A DNA stretch of 64,000 nucleotides from Fimbriimonadaceae bacterium (GTDB lineage Bacteria > Armatimonadota > Fimbriimonadia > Fimbriimonadales > Fimbriimonadaceae), in assembly GCA_026129685.1 (NCBI GenBank), contig JAHCHO010000001.1:248001-312000 (forward strand), read 5' to 3'. The notes under the pieces are model-generated. The model made no database searches and was not told the DNA's origin. It worked only from the letters and a program-made list of their open reading frames with translations. Positions 33,321 to 41,682 of the stretch are shown in pieces. The first letter of the stretch is position 1. Each line of letters opens with the position of its first letter. The translations under genes were made by a program, and so were the position numbers.

Positions 33321-33362
33321 GATCCGTCTGGGCGAACTCCTTGGCCCGGGATCATCAAGAGG

Positions 33363-33383
33363 TTTATACGTAACGCTATTGTA
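33363..33383 (-). promoter_or_regulatory. -10 boxes upstream of the GT4/GH130 operon
   Basis: Two candidate boxes lie on the minus strand: TACAAT (33378-33383) and TATAAA (33363-33368), the latter 42 nt before the GTG. An AAGGAG lies 16 nt before the GTG, too far for normal spacing. The 295-bp gap 33321-33615 otherwise holds only a GC-rich hairpin. Confidence 0.45.
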
Positions 33384-33563
33384 CCACCTTTCGCGGCGAT
33401 CGCCTTGTCCGTAGGATTGTGGACAGCGTTGCTCGGACGCGCGCCATGGTGGCGATCCGGGCACGAAAAGCCGGACAACGACCGGGCCTGCACGGTTTCG
33501 GAAAGCGTTCGCTTACGATCGGGGGCCGACCAAGGAACCCGAGGCGCGCGGCGGGCTTTTGGG

Positions 33564-33595
33564 GCCTTCCCCCCGTCCCCCAGGGAGGGGAAGGC
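33564..33595. terminator. GC-rich hairpin downstream of the ferritin-like gene
   Basis: GCCTTCCCC (33564-33572) and GGGGAAGGC (33587-33595) form a perfect 9-bp stem, 20 nt after the ferritin-like stop on the minus strand. No T-run follows, so its role is uncertain. Confidence 0.4.
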
Positions 33596-33615
33596 GAGCG
33601 ACCGACGAGCCTCCC

Positions 33616-34038
33616 CTACTCCCAGCCCTTCAGAATCTTCAGCGTCTCCTCGTAGTGCGTCGTTTCGTCCTCGACGATCGTCTCGAGCCGGGTCGAGAGG
33701 CCCTTGTCGCCAAACTCCGAAGCCTGTTCGGCGCGCTTCTTGTAGTCGCTTATGGCCTGCGCCTCCGCCTTGAGAACGTTTTCGAGCATCTGGCGAGACG
33801 TCTCCGCCGCCGGAACCTTGCGCGGCGCGGACGTGGGCTCGCCCCCCAGACTGCAGATTTTGTCCGCCAAGAATTGGGCGTGACCCGTTTCGTCCGGGAT
33901 TTCCGCCATAAAGAACTGCCGCAACGCGGGCCGGTGCGGTCCCGAGACCTTCGCCGCGTATGTGAGGTACATGACGACCGCCTGCAACTCGCCCGCCAAG
34001 TCGTCGTTGAGGCCCTGGATCAGTTTCGCTTTGTCCAT
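33616..34038 (-). CDS. Ferritin-like/bacterioferritin-type diiron protein
   Basis: A 140-aa four-helix protein of the ferritin-like superfamily. The iron ligands are visible as Glu in AGELQAVVMYLTYA, ExxH in EIPDETGHAQFLADK, Glu in VLKAEAQAISDYKKR and ExxxH in IVEDETTHYEETL. It probably stores or oxidises iron or protects against peroxide. It starts 69 bases upstream of a tiny basic-protein gene on the same strand; CACAAT lies five nt before the ATG. Confidence 0.88.
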   Translation of the reverse strand: MDKAKLIQGLNDDLAGELQAVVMYLTYAAKVSGPHRPALRQFFMAEIPDETGHAQFLADKICSLGGEPTSAPRKVPAAETSRQMLENVLKAEAQAISDYKKRAEQASEFGDKGLSTRLETIVEDETTHYEETLKILKGWE

Positions 34039-34106
34039 GCCCTATTGTGGGCATGGCGGCGGGCTCCCCGGCGGGCCACCCGTCCGGCGTCTCGAACCGT
34101 CAGGAG

Positions 34107-34241
34107 CTACTTCTTCCGGTCTTTCCCTTTGGGCGCGTCTCGTGCCGGCGTTGGCGGTCGCTCCGCCCGGTCCTTTGCCTGTTTCGCCTTGTGCGCGTCG
34201 CTGTTGCCCGACGAGGTTTTCTTCGGTTTCTTGTCGCCCAT
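34107..34241 (-). CDS. Tiny Lys-rich protein (44 aa)
   Basis: The 44-residue reading frame begins MGDKKPKKTSSGNSDAHKAK and ends KGKDRKK. It is strongly basic and probably disordered. Codon use resembles its neighbours, and the frame fits exactly between the ferritin-like gene and the next small gene on the same strand. The function is unknown; similar short Lys-rich proteins can bind nucleic acid. Confidence 0.55.
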   Translation of the reverse strand: MGDKKPKKTSSGNSDAHKAKQAKDRAERPPTPARDAPKGKDRKK

Positions 34242-34246
34242 GCTGT

Positions 34247-34393
34247 CTAGACCCCCTGCTTGCGAATTCGCAGACTGGATTTCTTGTCCGAGAGTTGACC
34301 GGTGGCGGGTTCGTTGAACCGGGACTCACCGACCGTCTTATCCTTCAGTTTGTCGACCGCCGCCTTGATCTCTTTGTTGGTGGGACGCTTCAC
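34247..34393 (-). CDS. Small basic protein (48 aa)
   Basis: A 48-residue frame beginning with GTG: MKRPTNKEIKAAVDKLKDKT, then ESRFNEPATGQLSDKKSSLR and a short basic end. It is preceded five nt upstream by TACCTT, so a leaderless start is likely. It ends five nt before the 44-aa gene on the same strand, which suggests a two-gene unit. I do not recognise the family. Confidence 0.55.
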   Translation of the reverse strand: MKRPTNKEIKAAVDKLKDKTVGESRFNEPATGQLSDKKSSLRIRKQGV

Positions 34394-34398
34394 GGTTC

Positions 34399-34437
34399 AA
34401 GGTACTCCATTCTCGCCTCGCCCGTCCGTGCTACGAT
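34399..34437. promoter_or_regulatory. Back-to-back leaderless -10 boxes
   Basis: TACCTT on the minus strand (34399-34404) serves the 48-aa gene, and TACGAT on the plus strand (34432-34437) serves the galactanase. Only 50 bp separate the two start codons, so polymerases would compete for the region. Confidence 0.5.
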
Positions 34438-34443
34438 CCAAGC

Positions 34444-35523
34444 ATGATGGTCAGCCTTGCCCTCGCGGGCGCGATCGCCGCCGTCTCGGCCCCCGTCGCC
34501 CCGTTCTTCTACGCCGGCGGCGACCCCTCCGAAATCCCGGAGGTCGAGGCGAGCGGCGCCGTCTTCCGGGTCAAGGGCAAGTCGGCCGACCCCCTCAAGG
34601 CGATGAAGGAAGCGGGGTGGACCGCCATCCGCCTCCGGGTCTGGAACGAGCCAAAGGACGGCTACTGCGACATGGCGCACACCCTCGCCCTCGCCAAGAG
34701 GGTCCACGCCCTCGGCATGAAGCTGATGATCGACTTCCACTACTCCGACTGGTGGGCCGATCCCGGCAAGCAGCACAAGCCGGCCGCCTGGCGAGACCTG
34801 CCCTTCCCCGAACTCAAAGCGGCGGTACGCAACTACAGCCGCGACGTCATCAAGGCCCTTGTGGACCAGGGCACCCCTCCCGACGTCGTTCAGGCGGGCA
34901 ACGAGGTCGTCGACGGCATGCTCTGGCCGGATGGACGCATCCACGGCCAAACCAACGGCTGGCCCAAGTTTGTCGAGCTGACCAACGCCGCCATCGAGGG
35001 CATTCGCGAGGGGGCCGGCAAGACCAAGCCCAAGATCATGGCGCACATCGACCGGGGCGGCAAGATCGAGGTTTCGAAGTACTGGTTCGAAAACTACTTC
35101 GCCCATGGAGGAGAAGCGGACATCCTCGGCCTGAGCTACTACCCCTTCTGGCACGGCACGCTCGACGATCTGAAGGCGAACCTGGAGTTCCTCGCCAAGA
35201 CCTACAAGAAGCCGATCCTCGTCGCGGAGACGGCCTACCCCTACGTCGGCTGGAACGAGAAGACCCGCCAAGCCGACGAGAACGCCGTCCCGATCCCCGA
35301 GTACAAAGCGACCCCCGAGGGTCAGGCCGCGTACTTCCGCAAACTCATCGAAGTGGTCAAAGCGACCCCGGATGGCCTTGGCGTCGGTGTCCTCTGGTGG
35401 GCCCCCGCGTGGATCGGCGAACCTGGACGCAAGGGCGGTTGGAGCCGCAACCTCCTCTTCGACAGTGACACGGGCGAGGCGCTCCCGGCGCTGTGGGCGT
35501 TCCAGAAACGGCCGCCAAAGTAG
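34444..35523 (+). CDS. Arabinogalactan endo-beta-1,4-galactanase (GH53), secreted
   Basis: A 359-aa enzyme with a signal peptide (MMVSLALAGAIAAVSAPVA). The GH53 TIM barrel shows WTAIRLRVWNEPKDGYCDM, LMIDFHYSDWWADPGKQ, the acid/base Glu in VVQAGNEVVDGMLWPDG near residue 154 and the nucleophile Glu in LVAETAYPYVGW near 262. It hydrolyses beta-1,4-galactan side chains of pectin. TACGAT six nt upstream of the ATG predicts a leaderless mRNA. The length is usual for the family. Confidence 0.93.
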   Translation: MMVSLALAGAIAAVSAPVAPFFYAGGDPSEIPEVEASGAVFRVKGKSADPLKAMKEAGWTAIRLRVWNEPKDGYCDMAHTLALAKRVHALGMKLMIDFHYSDWWADPGKQHKPAAWRDLPFPELKAAVRNYSRDVIKALVDQGTPPDVVQAGNEVVDGMLWPDGRIHGQTNGWPKFVELTNAAIEGIREGAGKTKPKIMAHIDRGGKIEVSKYWFENYFAHGGEADILGLSYYPFWHGTLDDLKANLEFLAKTYKKPILVAETAYPYVGWNEKTRQADENAVPIPEYKATPEGQAAYFRKLIEVVKATPDGLGVGVLWWAPAWIGEPGRKGGWSRNLLFDSDTGEALPALWAFQKRPPK

Positions 35524-35539
35524 TTTGGCCGCACCACCG

Positions 35540-36265
35540 TCAGTCGGCAGACCGAACCCAGATCCGTAACAGACCGGCTTCCTCGAAGCCCGCCGAGACG
35601 GCGCGTTCCAGGTCCTCTCCCCGCTCGTAGCCGACCACCGGCCGTCCCGGCCAGACCGTCGCGATCGCCGAGGAGAACTCCGGCCAGGGATCGAGTTCGT
35701 CGCGCAACGCGAAGGCGTTGGACAGCCCGACCACCCGCCCGGTCGCGTTCAGCGCGCATCCGGCCACGGGCACCGCGCCGTCGAATCCGAACAAGAAAGC
35801 GACGCCGCAATCCTCGAGCAAGCTTGGGGGAAACTGGCGCGGATGGTGCGCCGCCTCGTCGTCCCCGGCGCCCCAGCCGCGCTCCCACTCGAGCAACTCC
35901 TCGTCCGACCTGACGCGGCGCCAATCGAGGCGCGTGTTCCCGGGCTCCGGTGCTTCGCCCCAAATCCAGGAAGCACGAAACAACTCACGGTACCCGAGCG
36001 CTTCGCCGTCCACGTCAAAGAAGCTATCCTTGAACCCGGTAGGGCCAAGCCTCTCGATGGCATCGCCTGCCCCCGGGCGCAAGGTCGTTGCCGAAGGGTA
36101 GAAGCGTGGCGGACGACCCCGACAGACCCAGAGGTCCTCCGTCGTTTCCGTGTCCCGTCCGTGCGCGCGGCAGACCGCCTCGCACCAGAGGGCACTGTTC
36201 CTCGCCGCCAGGGTGACCCGAGCGAACCGAGCCAACGGATTGGGAGTCGTGTTCCATGAGGTCAC
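35540..36265 (-). CDS. GNAT-like acetyltransferase-fold protein (241 aa)
   Basis: The protein has an N-terminal segment with an RFYPSATTLRPGAGDAIERL pattern, a middle helix and a C-terminal acetyltransferase-like part (VAFLFGFDGAVPVAGCALNA, VGLSNAFA, VVGYERGEDLERAVSAGFEEAGLLRIWVR). The fold assignment rests on this pattern and is moderate. GTG 36265 was chosen because it overlaps the stop of the preceding SIMPL gene (GTGA), giving translational coupling. The function is unknown. Confidence 0.65.
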   Translation of the reverse strand: MTSWNTTPNPLARFARVTLAARNSALWCEAVCRAHGRDTETTEDLWVCRGRPPRFYPSATTLRPGAGDAIERLGPTGFKDSFFDVDGEALGYRELFRASWIWGEAPEPGNTRLDWRRVRSDEELLEWERGWGAGDDEAAHHPRQFPPSLLEDCGVAFLFGFDGAVPVAGCALNATGRVVGLSNAFALRDELDPWPEFSSAIATVWPGRPVVGYERGEDLERAVSAGFEEAGLLRIWVRSAD

Positions 36266-37230
36266 TTCTTGCCCGGCTTCGGGCCGGCCTTCTTGGCCGG
36301 GGCCGTTGGTCGATCCAAAGTGGCCACCGACTCCGCCCGAACCTTCAGGTACAGCGTGAACTGCACGACCGGCTCCAGGACGACCGGGTTGACCACCGCG
36401 TCGAACCCTCCACCGTCCAGGGGGTTGTAGTAGAACGTCCGTGGCTTGCGCGCGCTCTGAACCATGCGATTCTGTCGGTAGTACGACGTCGACACGTCTT
36501 CCGACTCCTGCGCCACGTACGAATCGTACATCTCCGTCGGGTAGTACGCATGGTGCCGCTCCGCGAGCACCTGGGGCGCGGGCCGGAGCGTAACCCCCAG
36601 CAACCGCGCATAGTCCCCCGATTTGCGCCGAACCACTCGCGTTGCTTCCTCCATGAGCCTCGACTGGATCGCACCGATGTTCTTGACGACGTAGTCCACC
36701 TTGACCAGGTCGAACACCTCGACCGCCGAGGCCGCTTCGATGCAACGCTCCATCAGCGCGCGCGACCCACAACGAACGGACACGTTCTTCTTCAGTTCGT
36801 AACCCGTCATCTTCTCCCGGGCCAGATCCCCGGTCACCTCGAACCCGTAAACCCGGTTCTGGACGACGAAGTCCACCGTCACGTCCCTCTCCGGAATCAC
36901 CAATCGGGCGAACGCCTCCCTCACCTTGGCGACGCGCGCCTCAACCTTGGCCCCGCACTCGGCGACGGTGGGCGCTTCCTCGGCGATGGCGAACACCGCC
37001 ACCATCTCGTCCGCCTTAACGTTCATCAGAACGCTCGCGTCCAGAAACACCGACGTGGGCGAGGCCGGCAACTCGGCGGAGGAAAACGACCGCTTGGCCT
37101 TCTCGTTCGCCTCGGCCTTCTCCCGGCCGCTCTCGCGGCGTCCGTAACCCGCCGAACCTCCGGCTACTTGGGACGACCCAACGGACGCGCAAAGCGTCGC
37201 CACGACGAGAGCCGCGATCAGTTTTCTCAT
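36262..37230 (-). CDS. SIMPL (DUF541) domain protein, secreted
   Basis: A 322-aa protein with a signal peptide (MRKLIAALVVATLCASVGSS). The mature part has the SIMPL pattern: VLMNVKADEMVAVFAIAEEAPTVAECG, then VFARL..VIPERDVTVDFVVQNRVYGFEVTG, TGYELKKNVSVRC and a Y-rich segment before VVQFTLYLKVRAES. Such proteins form periplasmic or outer-membrane assemblies of unclear function. It ends in a Lys-Pro rich tail. A GGTGGAAGC ribosome-binding site precedes the ATG. Confidence 0.8.
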   Translation of the reverse strand: MRKLIAALVVATLCASVGSSQVAGGSAGYGRRESGREKAEANEKAKRSFSSAELPASPTSVFLDASVLMNVKADEMVAVFAIAEEAPTVAECGAKVEARVAKVREAFARLVIPERDVTVDFVVQNRVYGFEVTGDLAREKMTGYELKKNVSVRCGSRALMERCIEAASAVEVFDLVKVDYVVKNIGAIQSRLMEEATRVVRRKSGDYARLLGVTLRPAPQVLAERHHAYYPTEMYDSYVAQESEDVSTSYYRQNRMVQSARKPRTFYYNPLDGGGFDAVVNPVVLEPVVQFTLYLKVRAESVATLDRPTAPAKKAGPKPGKK

Positions 37231-37270
37231 GCTTCCACCGGATGCGGGTCTGGTTCCGACCCGTTCCCGG

Positions 37271-38263
37271 TCAAGCTGACGTGTTCGGCGAGGACGACGT
37301 TACAGGCGCGGCCCGACCGCGACGCTTGAGCGCCAACGCACCGAGGCCAAACGCAACGAGGGTGGAAGGTTCGGGCACCGGCAACACCTGGAAGTCCGTA
37401 AACGGATTCCCGTTCTGGTCGAGGGCCCGGAACTCGAAACCGCCCGTTCCGCTGAAGTCGGCGATCGCCATCAGGCCGTCGGGCGATGGGATCACTGCCG
37501 AGGTCTCCAATCGGTAGAGCACTTGGAAATTCAGGACGGTATCGGTCGGAATCCAGCCCAGATCCAGAATGTCGAAGCTGTTGAGTTCGACCCCTGCTCC
37601 CGACCTTGCTTCGCCCGTCGGCAGTTGCAGCGTCGTTTCCTGAACGTCGCCCGCCCAGTCGCCCGTCGCGCTCCACGTGAAGGCGCCGAAGCCGTTGCCG
37701 TCCACCTGCAAATCCGCGGAACTCCCGTCCAGAAGCGCGCCACCGGCGTCGAAGACGCTCACGTCGAGCCCCGCCGAAGCGGAGCCGTTGGCACTGGTAC
37801 CCCCGGACGCGGCCAAGAGTCCGTGCATGGGTACCGCGAGCTGCATGTTAACCAGGAAACCGGGGAGATAACCCGTCCGCACCGCGACGTTCTGGGAGAG
37901 CACGAACGTCGATTTCGCCTCGTACCCCAGGCTCGAGCCGGTCCCGCTGTAATCCGACAGCACGAAGCTTATCGCCCGGAGGGTCGCATCGCCCAAGTTG
38001 CTGGGTTGGGTGAATGCCGACGATGCGGTGGCGATGTTGATCGGCGGATCCCAAGGGTGGCTCTCGGACGTCGAAAACACGCTCGAGACCTGGCCCGCGC
38101 TCTGCCAGTCGGCCCAGGTTGGGATGAGCTCCCAGTCCTGGTCCCACGCGGGATCGTAGGCCTGCGCGTAAGTGAGGTTGGAGATCAGGAGTTGTGCCGG
38201 AGCCACGGCGGCCGTCACCAACGTGAGGGCAAGGGCAAGGATGCGGTGGATTCGGTGAGTCAT
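37271..38263 (-). CDS. PEP-CTERM sorted exported protein
   Basis: A 330-aa protein with an N-terminal signal peptide (ILALALTLVTAAVAPAQ) and a C-terminal PEP-CTERM signal: VPEPSTLVAFGLGALAL, then KRRGR. Exosortase/archaeosortase systems cut such signals and attach the protein to the surface or export it with polysaccharide. The body is beta-rich, Ser/Gly/Thr-rich and low in Lys, as usual. No exosortase gene is in the window. A GAAGG site precedes the ATG. Confidence 0.88.
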   Translation of the reverse strand: MTHRIHRILALALTLVTAAVAPAQLLISNLTYAQAYDPAWDQDWELIPTWADWQSAGQVSSVFSTSESHPWDPPINIATASSAFTQPSNLGDATLRAISFVLSDYSGTGSSLGYEAKSTFVLSQNVAVRTGYLPGFLVNMQLAVPMHGLLAASGGTSANGSASAGLDVSVFDAGGALLDGSSADLQVDGNGFGAFTWSATGDWAGDVQETTLQLPTGEARSGAGVELNSFDILDLGWIPTDTVLNFQVLYRLETSAVIPSPDGLMAIADFSGTGGFEFRALDQNGNPFTDFQVLPVPEPSTLVAFGLGALALKRRGRAAPVTSSSPNTSA

Positions 38264-38355
38264 GGCCTTCTTGCGAAACAGTGTGCGACGGCACCGTTAC
38301 ACATTCGTCACAGAACCCTGCCGCGTCGTAGAACCCCCTCGGTAAGCTGGAGTCT

Positions 38356-39129
38356 ATGCTCGTAGCCCGCTTCGCGACCGAGCCCCCGGTCCTGGACGGT
38401 TCCCTCGACAATCCCGCGTGGCGGTCGGCCGATCGCTCGGACGCCTTCGTGGACATGGCGACCGGTGCGCCCGCCATCCTAAAGACCGAAGCCGCCGTGC
38501 TCTGGGACGACGTCCGCCTCTACGTCGGGTTCTGGATCGAGGACCCCTTCCCCACCGCCCACCAAACCGAGCGGAATTCCCTCGTCTTCCGCGAGAACGA
38601 TGTGGAGCTGTTTGTCGACGGCGGCGACTGCTACTACGAGTTCGAGGTGAACGCCCTCGGAACGACTTACGAGGTGTTCTTCATCTGGCGCGACGCCTAC
38701 CACCGCTTCGACCCCGCCGAGTTCGACGTTCACCGTCGACGCGCCTACACCTTCGGCGGCGACTTCGACCGAACCCCCGAGTGGTTCTGGGACGGCAACC
38801 ACCCGCGCGGCACGCGCTGGGCTTTCCGGGACTGGGACATGCCCGGGCTGGAGTGCCGAGTGAACGTTCAGGGCGTCCTTAACAAGCCGACGGTACGGAG
38901 CACCGGCTGGACGGTCGAGTTGTCGATCCCCTGGGCGAGCCTCGCCATCCTCGCCAACGGACGGACCGTGCCTCCGAAGGAAGGGGACGTCTGGAACCTG
39001 TTCTTCGGCCGCTTCCAGAAGATTGCGGTCGGCGACCGAGAGGTCCAAGCCGCGTGGTGTGTCACCCCCCACGGACGGTACGACACGCATATGCCCGAGC
39101 GGTTCACCCCCGTCGTGTTCCGCCGGTAA
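38356..39129 (+). CDS. CBM9-like carbohydrate-binding domain protein
   Basis: A 257-aa protein made of a single CBM9-like domain: PPVLDGSLDNPAWRSADRSD, AAVLWDDVRLYVGFWIEDPF, ENDVELFVDGGDCYYEFEVN and WTVELSIPWASLA. No signal peptide is present, so it may act in the cytosol or leave by another route. Such stand-alone domains occur near glycosidases in Armatimonadota and Planctomycetota. TAAGCT lies seven nt upstream of the ATG. Confidence 0.82.
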   Translation: MLVARFATEPPVLDGSLDNPAWRSADRSDAFVDMATGAPAILKTEAAVLWDDVRLYVGFWIEDPFPTAHQTERNSLVFRENDVELFVDGGDCYYEFEVNALGTTYEVFFIWRDAYHRFDPAEFDVHRRRAYTFGGDFDRTPEWFWDGNHPRGTRWAFRDWDMPGLECRVNVQGVLNKPTVRSTGWTVELSIPWASLAILANGRTVPPKEGDVWNLFFGRFQKIAVGDREVQAAWCVTPHGRYDTHMPERFTPVVFRR

Positions 39130-39155
39130 CCACGGCTCAGGCCACGCGGTTGAGG

Positions 39156-39185
39156 TTGACGCGGGCACCATTCCCCCGGTACCGT
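39156..39185 (+). promoter_or_regulatory. Promoter of the DUF1801 gene (leaderless)
   Basis: TTGACG (39156-39161), an 18-nt spacer and TACCGT (39180-39185), followed by seven nt and the ATG at 39193. It is one of the clearest promoters in the window. Confidence 0.75.
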
Positions 39186-39192
39186 GCGGCCT

Positions 39193-39591
39193 ATGAGGAA
39201 AGGCGGCCCCACGACCGTGGACGAGTATCTGGCCGAAGTGCCCTCCGAAGACGCGCGCCGCACCCTCGAACGCCTCCGAGCGATCGTGCGCGACGAGGCC
39301 CCGGATGCCGAGGAGACGATGAGCTACGGCATGCCCGCCTACACGCAGAACGGGCCGGTGGTCTACTTCGCCGCCTTCAAGAACCACTGTTCCCTCTTCC
39401 CCGGAACGACCACCGAGGAGTTCGCGGACGCCCTCGCCGGCTACAAGACCTCCAAGGGCACCATTCAGTTCACTCCCGACCGGCCGCTTCCCGAGGACCT
39501 CGTCCGCACGATCGTACGTCGGCGCCTCGAGGTGAACGCCGAAGCCGCCGCCAAACGACCGGCTAGGCGGTCTCGCGGCCCCGCCCGGTAG
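39193..39591 (+). CDS. DUF1801 (YdhG-like) small protein
   Basis: A 132-aa protein of the DUF1801/YdhG family: TVDEYLAEVPSEDARRTLERLR, ETMSYGMPAYTQNGPVVYFAAFKNH, LFPGTTTEEFADAL and GTIQFTPDRPLPEDLVRTIVR. The role is unknown; relatives are often linked to metal or iron homeostasis, with weak evidence. The basic tail is KRPARRSRGPAR. ATG 39193 is set by the leaderless promoter. Confidence 0.85.
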   Translation: MRKGGPTTVDEYLAEVPSEDARRTLERLRAIVRDEAPDAEETMSYGMPAYTQNGPVVYFAAFKNHCSLFPGTTTEEFADALAGYKTSKGTIQFTPDRPLPEDLVRTIVRRRLEVNAEAAAKRPARRSRGPAR

Positions 39592-39704
39592 CGCGACCTG
39601 GCCTTCCGCGACGGAACAGGGGAGCGCCTTCTCGTTTCCGGACCGCTTGCGCGGCCCGATCGATATGCTGGTCGAGCATTTCCCGACGCCTTGACCACGA
39701 TCTT

Positions 39705-40241
39705 TCACCCGGCCAAGACCAGGTCGAGGATCGCGTCCGCCCGTTGTTCGGGCGAACCGAACGACACGGCCACCGGCGTGAACCCCAGCGCCTCGTACCA
39801 ATCTCGAACCGCCGAACCCACTCGGACCGCCTCCTCGAACGACTGGTCCCGCTCCTCGTCGCGCGCGTAGATCGCTTGCCAGGGCGGGAAGTACAACACC
39901 CGGCGGTCCATCGGGCGGGCGCGAAAGTGCCGCAAGGTCTCGTGCCGGCTGACCGCGCCCACCTCCCAGAGCATGCCAAGCACGTCGCCATACCCACGGT
40001 CGTAGAAAACCGGGCCGCCCTTTCCCCGATGGCGGTCGTATTCGCGGACGTCCGCCTGGTAGATCGCTCGCGCGAACGCGTACGGTCCGGGACGCGGACT
40101 CAATCCTTGCTCGCGTCGCTTTCGGATGATCGCCCGGGCCGAATCCGGCGCCACCGAAAAACCTCGCTCGGCGAGCACGCCCAGAACGGTCGTCTTGCCG
40201 GCACCGGGGCCGCCCGTTAGGACGAAGCGTCGTGGTCTCAC
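39705..40241 (-). CDS. P-loop NTPase/kinase (AAA_28-like)
   Basis: A 178-aa P-loop protein with Walker A GGPGAGKTT, a ...SVAPDSARAIIRKR segment and DRGYGDVLG as the probable Walker-B/lid region. Members of the AAA_28 group, which resemble NadR-type kinases, phosphorylate small molecules. The substrate is unknown. It starts with GTG, and no -10 box is seen close to it. It is divergent from the GNAT gene, with a 129-bp gap. Confidence 0.8.
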   Translation of the reverse strand: MRPRRFVLTGGPGAGKTTVLGVLAERGFSVAPDSARAIIRKRREQGLSPRPGPYAFARAIYQADVREYDRHRGKGGPVFYDRGYGDVLGMLWEVGAVSRHETLRHFRARPMDRRVLYFPPWQAIYARDEERDQSFEEAVRVGSAVRDWYEALGFTPVAVSFGSPEQRADAILDLVLAG

Positions 40242-40370
40242 TGGCTCGTCTTGGTGGTTCGAGATTGCCCAATCTACCCCCGCCGATTGACAGCCAGATT
40301 GTCGGCTTGTACACTTTCTTGACGGCTGGGGCAACCTGCCCAGGGGCCCCCAAAGACGGCCCGACGAGAC

Positions 40371-40850
40371 ATGAGGAACCCTGCGACGGTCGAGGTCCGC
40401 ATCGCCAGCGACGATGAGCTGCCGCTGGTCTACGAGATCATGCGGGCGGCGTTCGAGGAGTACCGTGGCGTCCTCGACCCGCCGTCCGGTGCGCTCGTCG
40501 AGACGCTGGACGACGCCCGTCGAAGCACGGCTAAGGGCGGGGCAGTCTTGGGCTTTGTCGAGGATAGAGCGGTCGGGTCCGCGCGGTTCGAGCGGCGAAC
40601 CGGCCACGTCTACTGCTGGCGAATCGCCGTGCTTCCGGTCGCCCGAGGTCGGGGGGTCGCCACCGCGATGCTGGAACACATTCACGGCGAGGCCCGGCGC
40701 CTCGGCTACCGCGAAGTGCGGCTCGCCACCCGTGAGGTCATGGAGTCGAACTTGCGGTACTACCGGAAGCTCGGCTACGAGGTCGTCTCCCGGGCACCGC
40801 ACCCGAGCGGTGGCGGGATCGTCGTGGAGTTGGCCAAGCGGCTGCTCTGA
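40371..40850 (+). CDS. GNAT-family acetyltransferase
   Basis: A 159-aa GNAT: EVRIASDDELPLVYEIMRAAFEEY at the N-terminus, beta strand GAVLGFVEDRAVGSARF, the acetyl-CoA loop VLPVARGRGVATAMLEH and NLRYYRKLGYEVVSR. The substrate is unknown. Three other GNAT or GNAT-like genes are in this window, the nearest directly downstream and convergent. Confidence 0.87.
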   Translation: MRNPATVEVRIASDDELPLVYEIMRAAFEEYRGVLDPPSGALVETLDDARRSTAKGGAVLGFVEDRAVGSARFERRTGHVYCWRIAVLPVARGRGVATAMLEHIHGEARRLGYREVRLATREVMESNLRYYRKLGYEVVSRAPHPSGGGIVVELAKRLL

Positions 40851-40868
40851 TCGACCGGCGTCGCGCAA

Positions 40869-41330
40869 TTACGTCAACCCGTAACGCATCTTCCTAAGCC
40901 GCCAACCCGGCATCATCGGCGGCTCCCAATCGTGTTCGCTCACCGTCACGGCACCCATGTGAAGATAGAACGCCTCCGCGTTGGGGTCGGCGTCCAGCAC
41001 AAGGGACGAAGCCCCCAACCGAGCGGCGGTGTCGACGGCGTGACTCCAAAGCTGGCGACCAAGACCTGCGCCGAGCGCGTCCGGCTCCACGAACATCCTT
41101 GAGAGCTCCAGCTCGGGCGGCTCGCCGCTCAAGACGTAGAAGCCGAGGAATCGGCCTTCTTCCACGAGCACCCTAACCGTGGTCCCCGCGATCATGCCCG
41201 GCGAAACGGCGATGGCTTCCGGTTCCCACGCCATGAACTCGTCAGAGTAGCCCCAGCATTGCCGAGCGGATCGGAACGCCAGATCCGTCAAGTCCACCTG
41301 CTCGCCCTCGCGGGCCGGCCGGATTTCCAT
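40869..41330 (-). CDS. GNAT-family acetyltransferase
   Basis: A 153-aa GNAT: MEIRPAREGEQVDLTDLAFRS, VRVLVEEGRFLGFYVLSG, the acetyl-CoA loop VEPDALGAGLGRQLWSHAV, and DPNAEAFYLHMGAVTVSEHD. TACTAT six nt before the ATG marks a leaderless start. It shares a 61-bp divergent promoter region with the DUF1905 gene. Confidence 0.87.
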   Translation of the reverse strand: MEIRPAREGEQVDLTDLAFRSARQCWGYSDEFMAWEPEAIAVSPGMIAGTTVRVLVEEGRFLGFYVLSGEPPELELSRMFVEPDALGAGLGRQLWSHAVDTAARLGASSLVLDADPNAEAFYLHMGAVTVSEHDWEPPMMPGWRLRKMRYGLT

Positions 41331-41336
41331 CTCGCG

Positions 41337-41385
41337 ATAGTATGCCGTCGCGACCCGTGCTGGAACACCGAACGCGCGCTACAAT
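41337..41385. promoter_or_regulatory. Divergent leaderless promoters (GNAT and DUF1905)
   Basis: TACTAT on the minus strand (41337-41342) lies six nt before the GNAT ATG, and TACAAT on the plus strand (41380-41385) lies six nt before the DUF1905 ATG. The -35 regions are not clear. Confidence 0.55.
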
Positions 41386-41391
41386 GCCGCG

Positions 41392-41682
41392 ATGACCTTG
41401 GAGTTCGACGCCGTGACGATCGAATGGCGCGGACCGGCCCCCTTCCTCTTCGCGCCCGTCCCTCCGGAGCGGTGCGCCGACATAAGGGCGATCGCCCCGC
41501 GAGCGAGCTATGGTTGGGGTGTCGTTCCGGTGACGCTCCGGGTCGGTCAGACGACCTGCACGACCTCCCTCTTCCCCCGCGACGGCATCTACCTCGTACC
41601 CATCAAGGTTGCGGTTCAGCGCGCCGAAGGTGTCGCACTTGGCGACCTCGTGAGAATCCGCTTGGAAATCGTCGTCCCGTGA
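41392..41682 (+). CDS. DUF1905 domain protein
   Basis: A 96-aa protein: TLEFDAVTIEWRGPAPFLFAPVP, then YGWGVVPVTLRVGQTTCTTSLFP and YLVPIKVAVQRAEGVALGD, the DUF1905 beta-barrel pattern. The function is unknown. TACAAT, a near-consensus -10 box, is six nt before the ATG. Its 3' end overlaps a truncated DinB gene on the other strand by 67 bp. Confidence 0.82.
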   Translation: MTLEFDAVTIEWRGPAPFLFAPVPPERCADIRAIAPRASYGWGVVPVTLRVGQTTCTTSLFPRDGIYLVPIKVAVQRAEGVALGDLVRIRLEIVVP

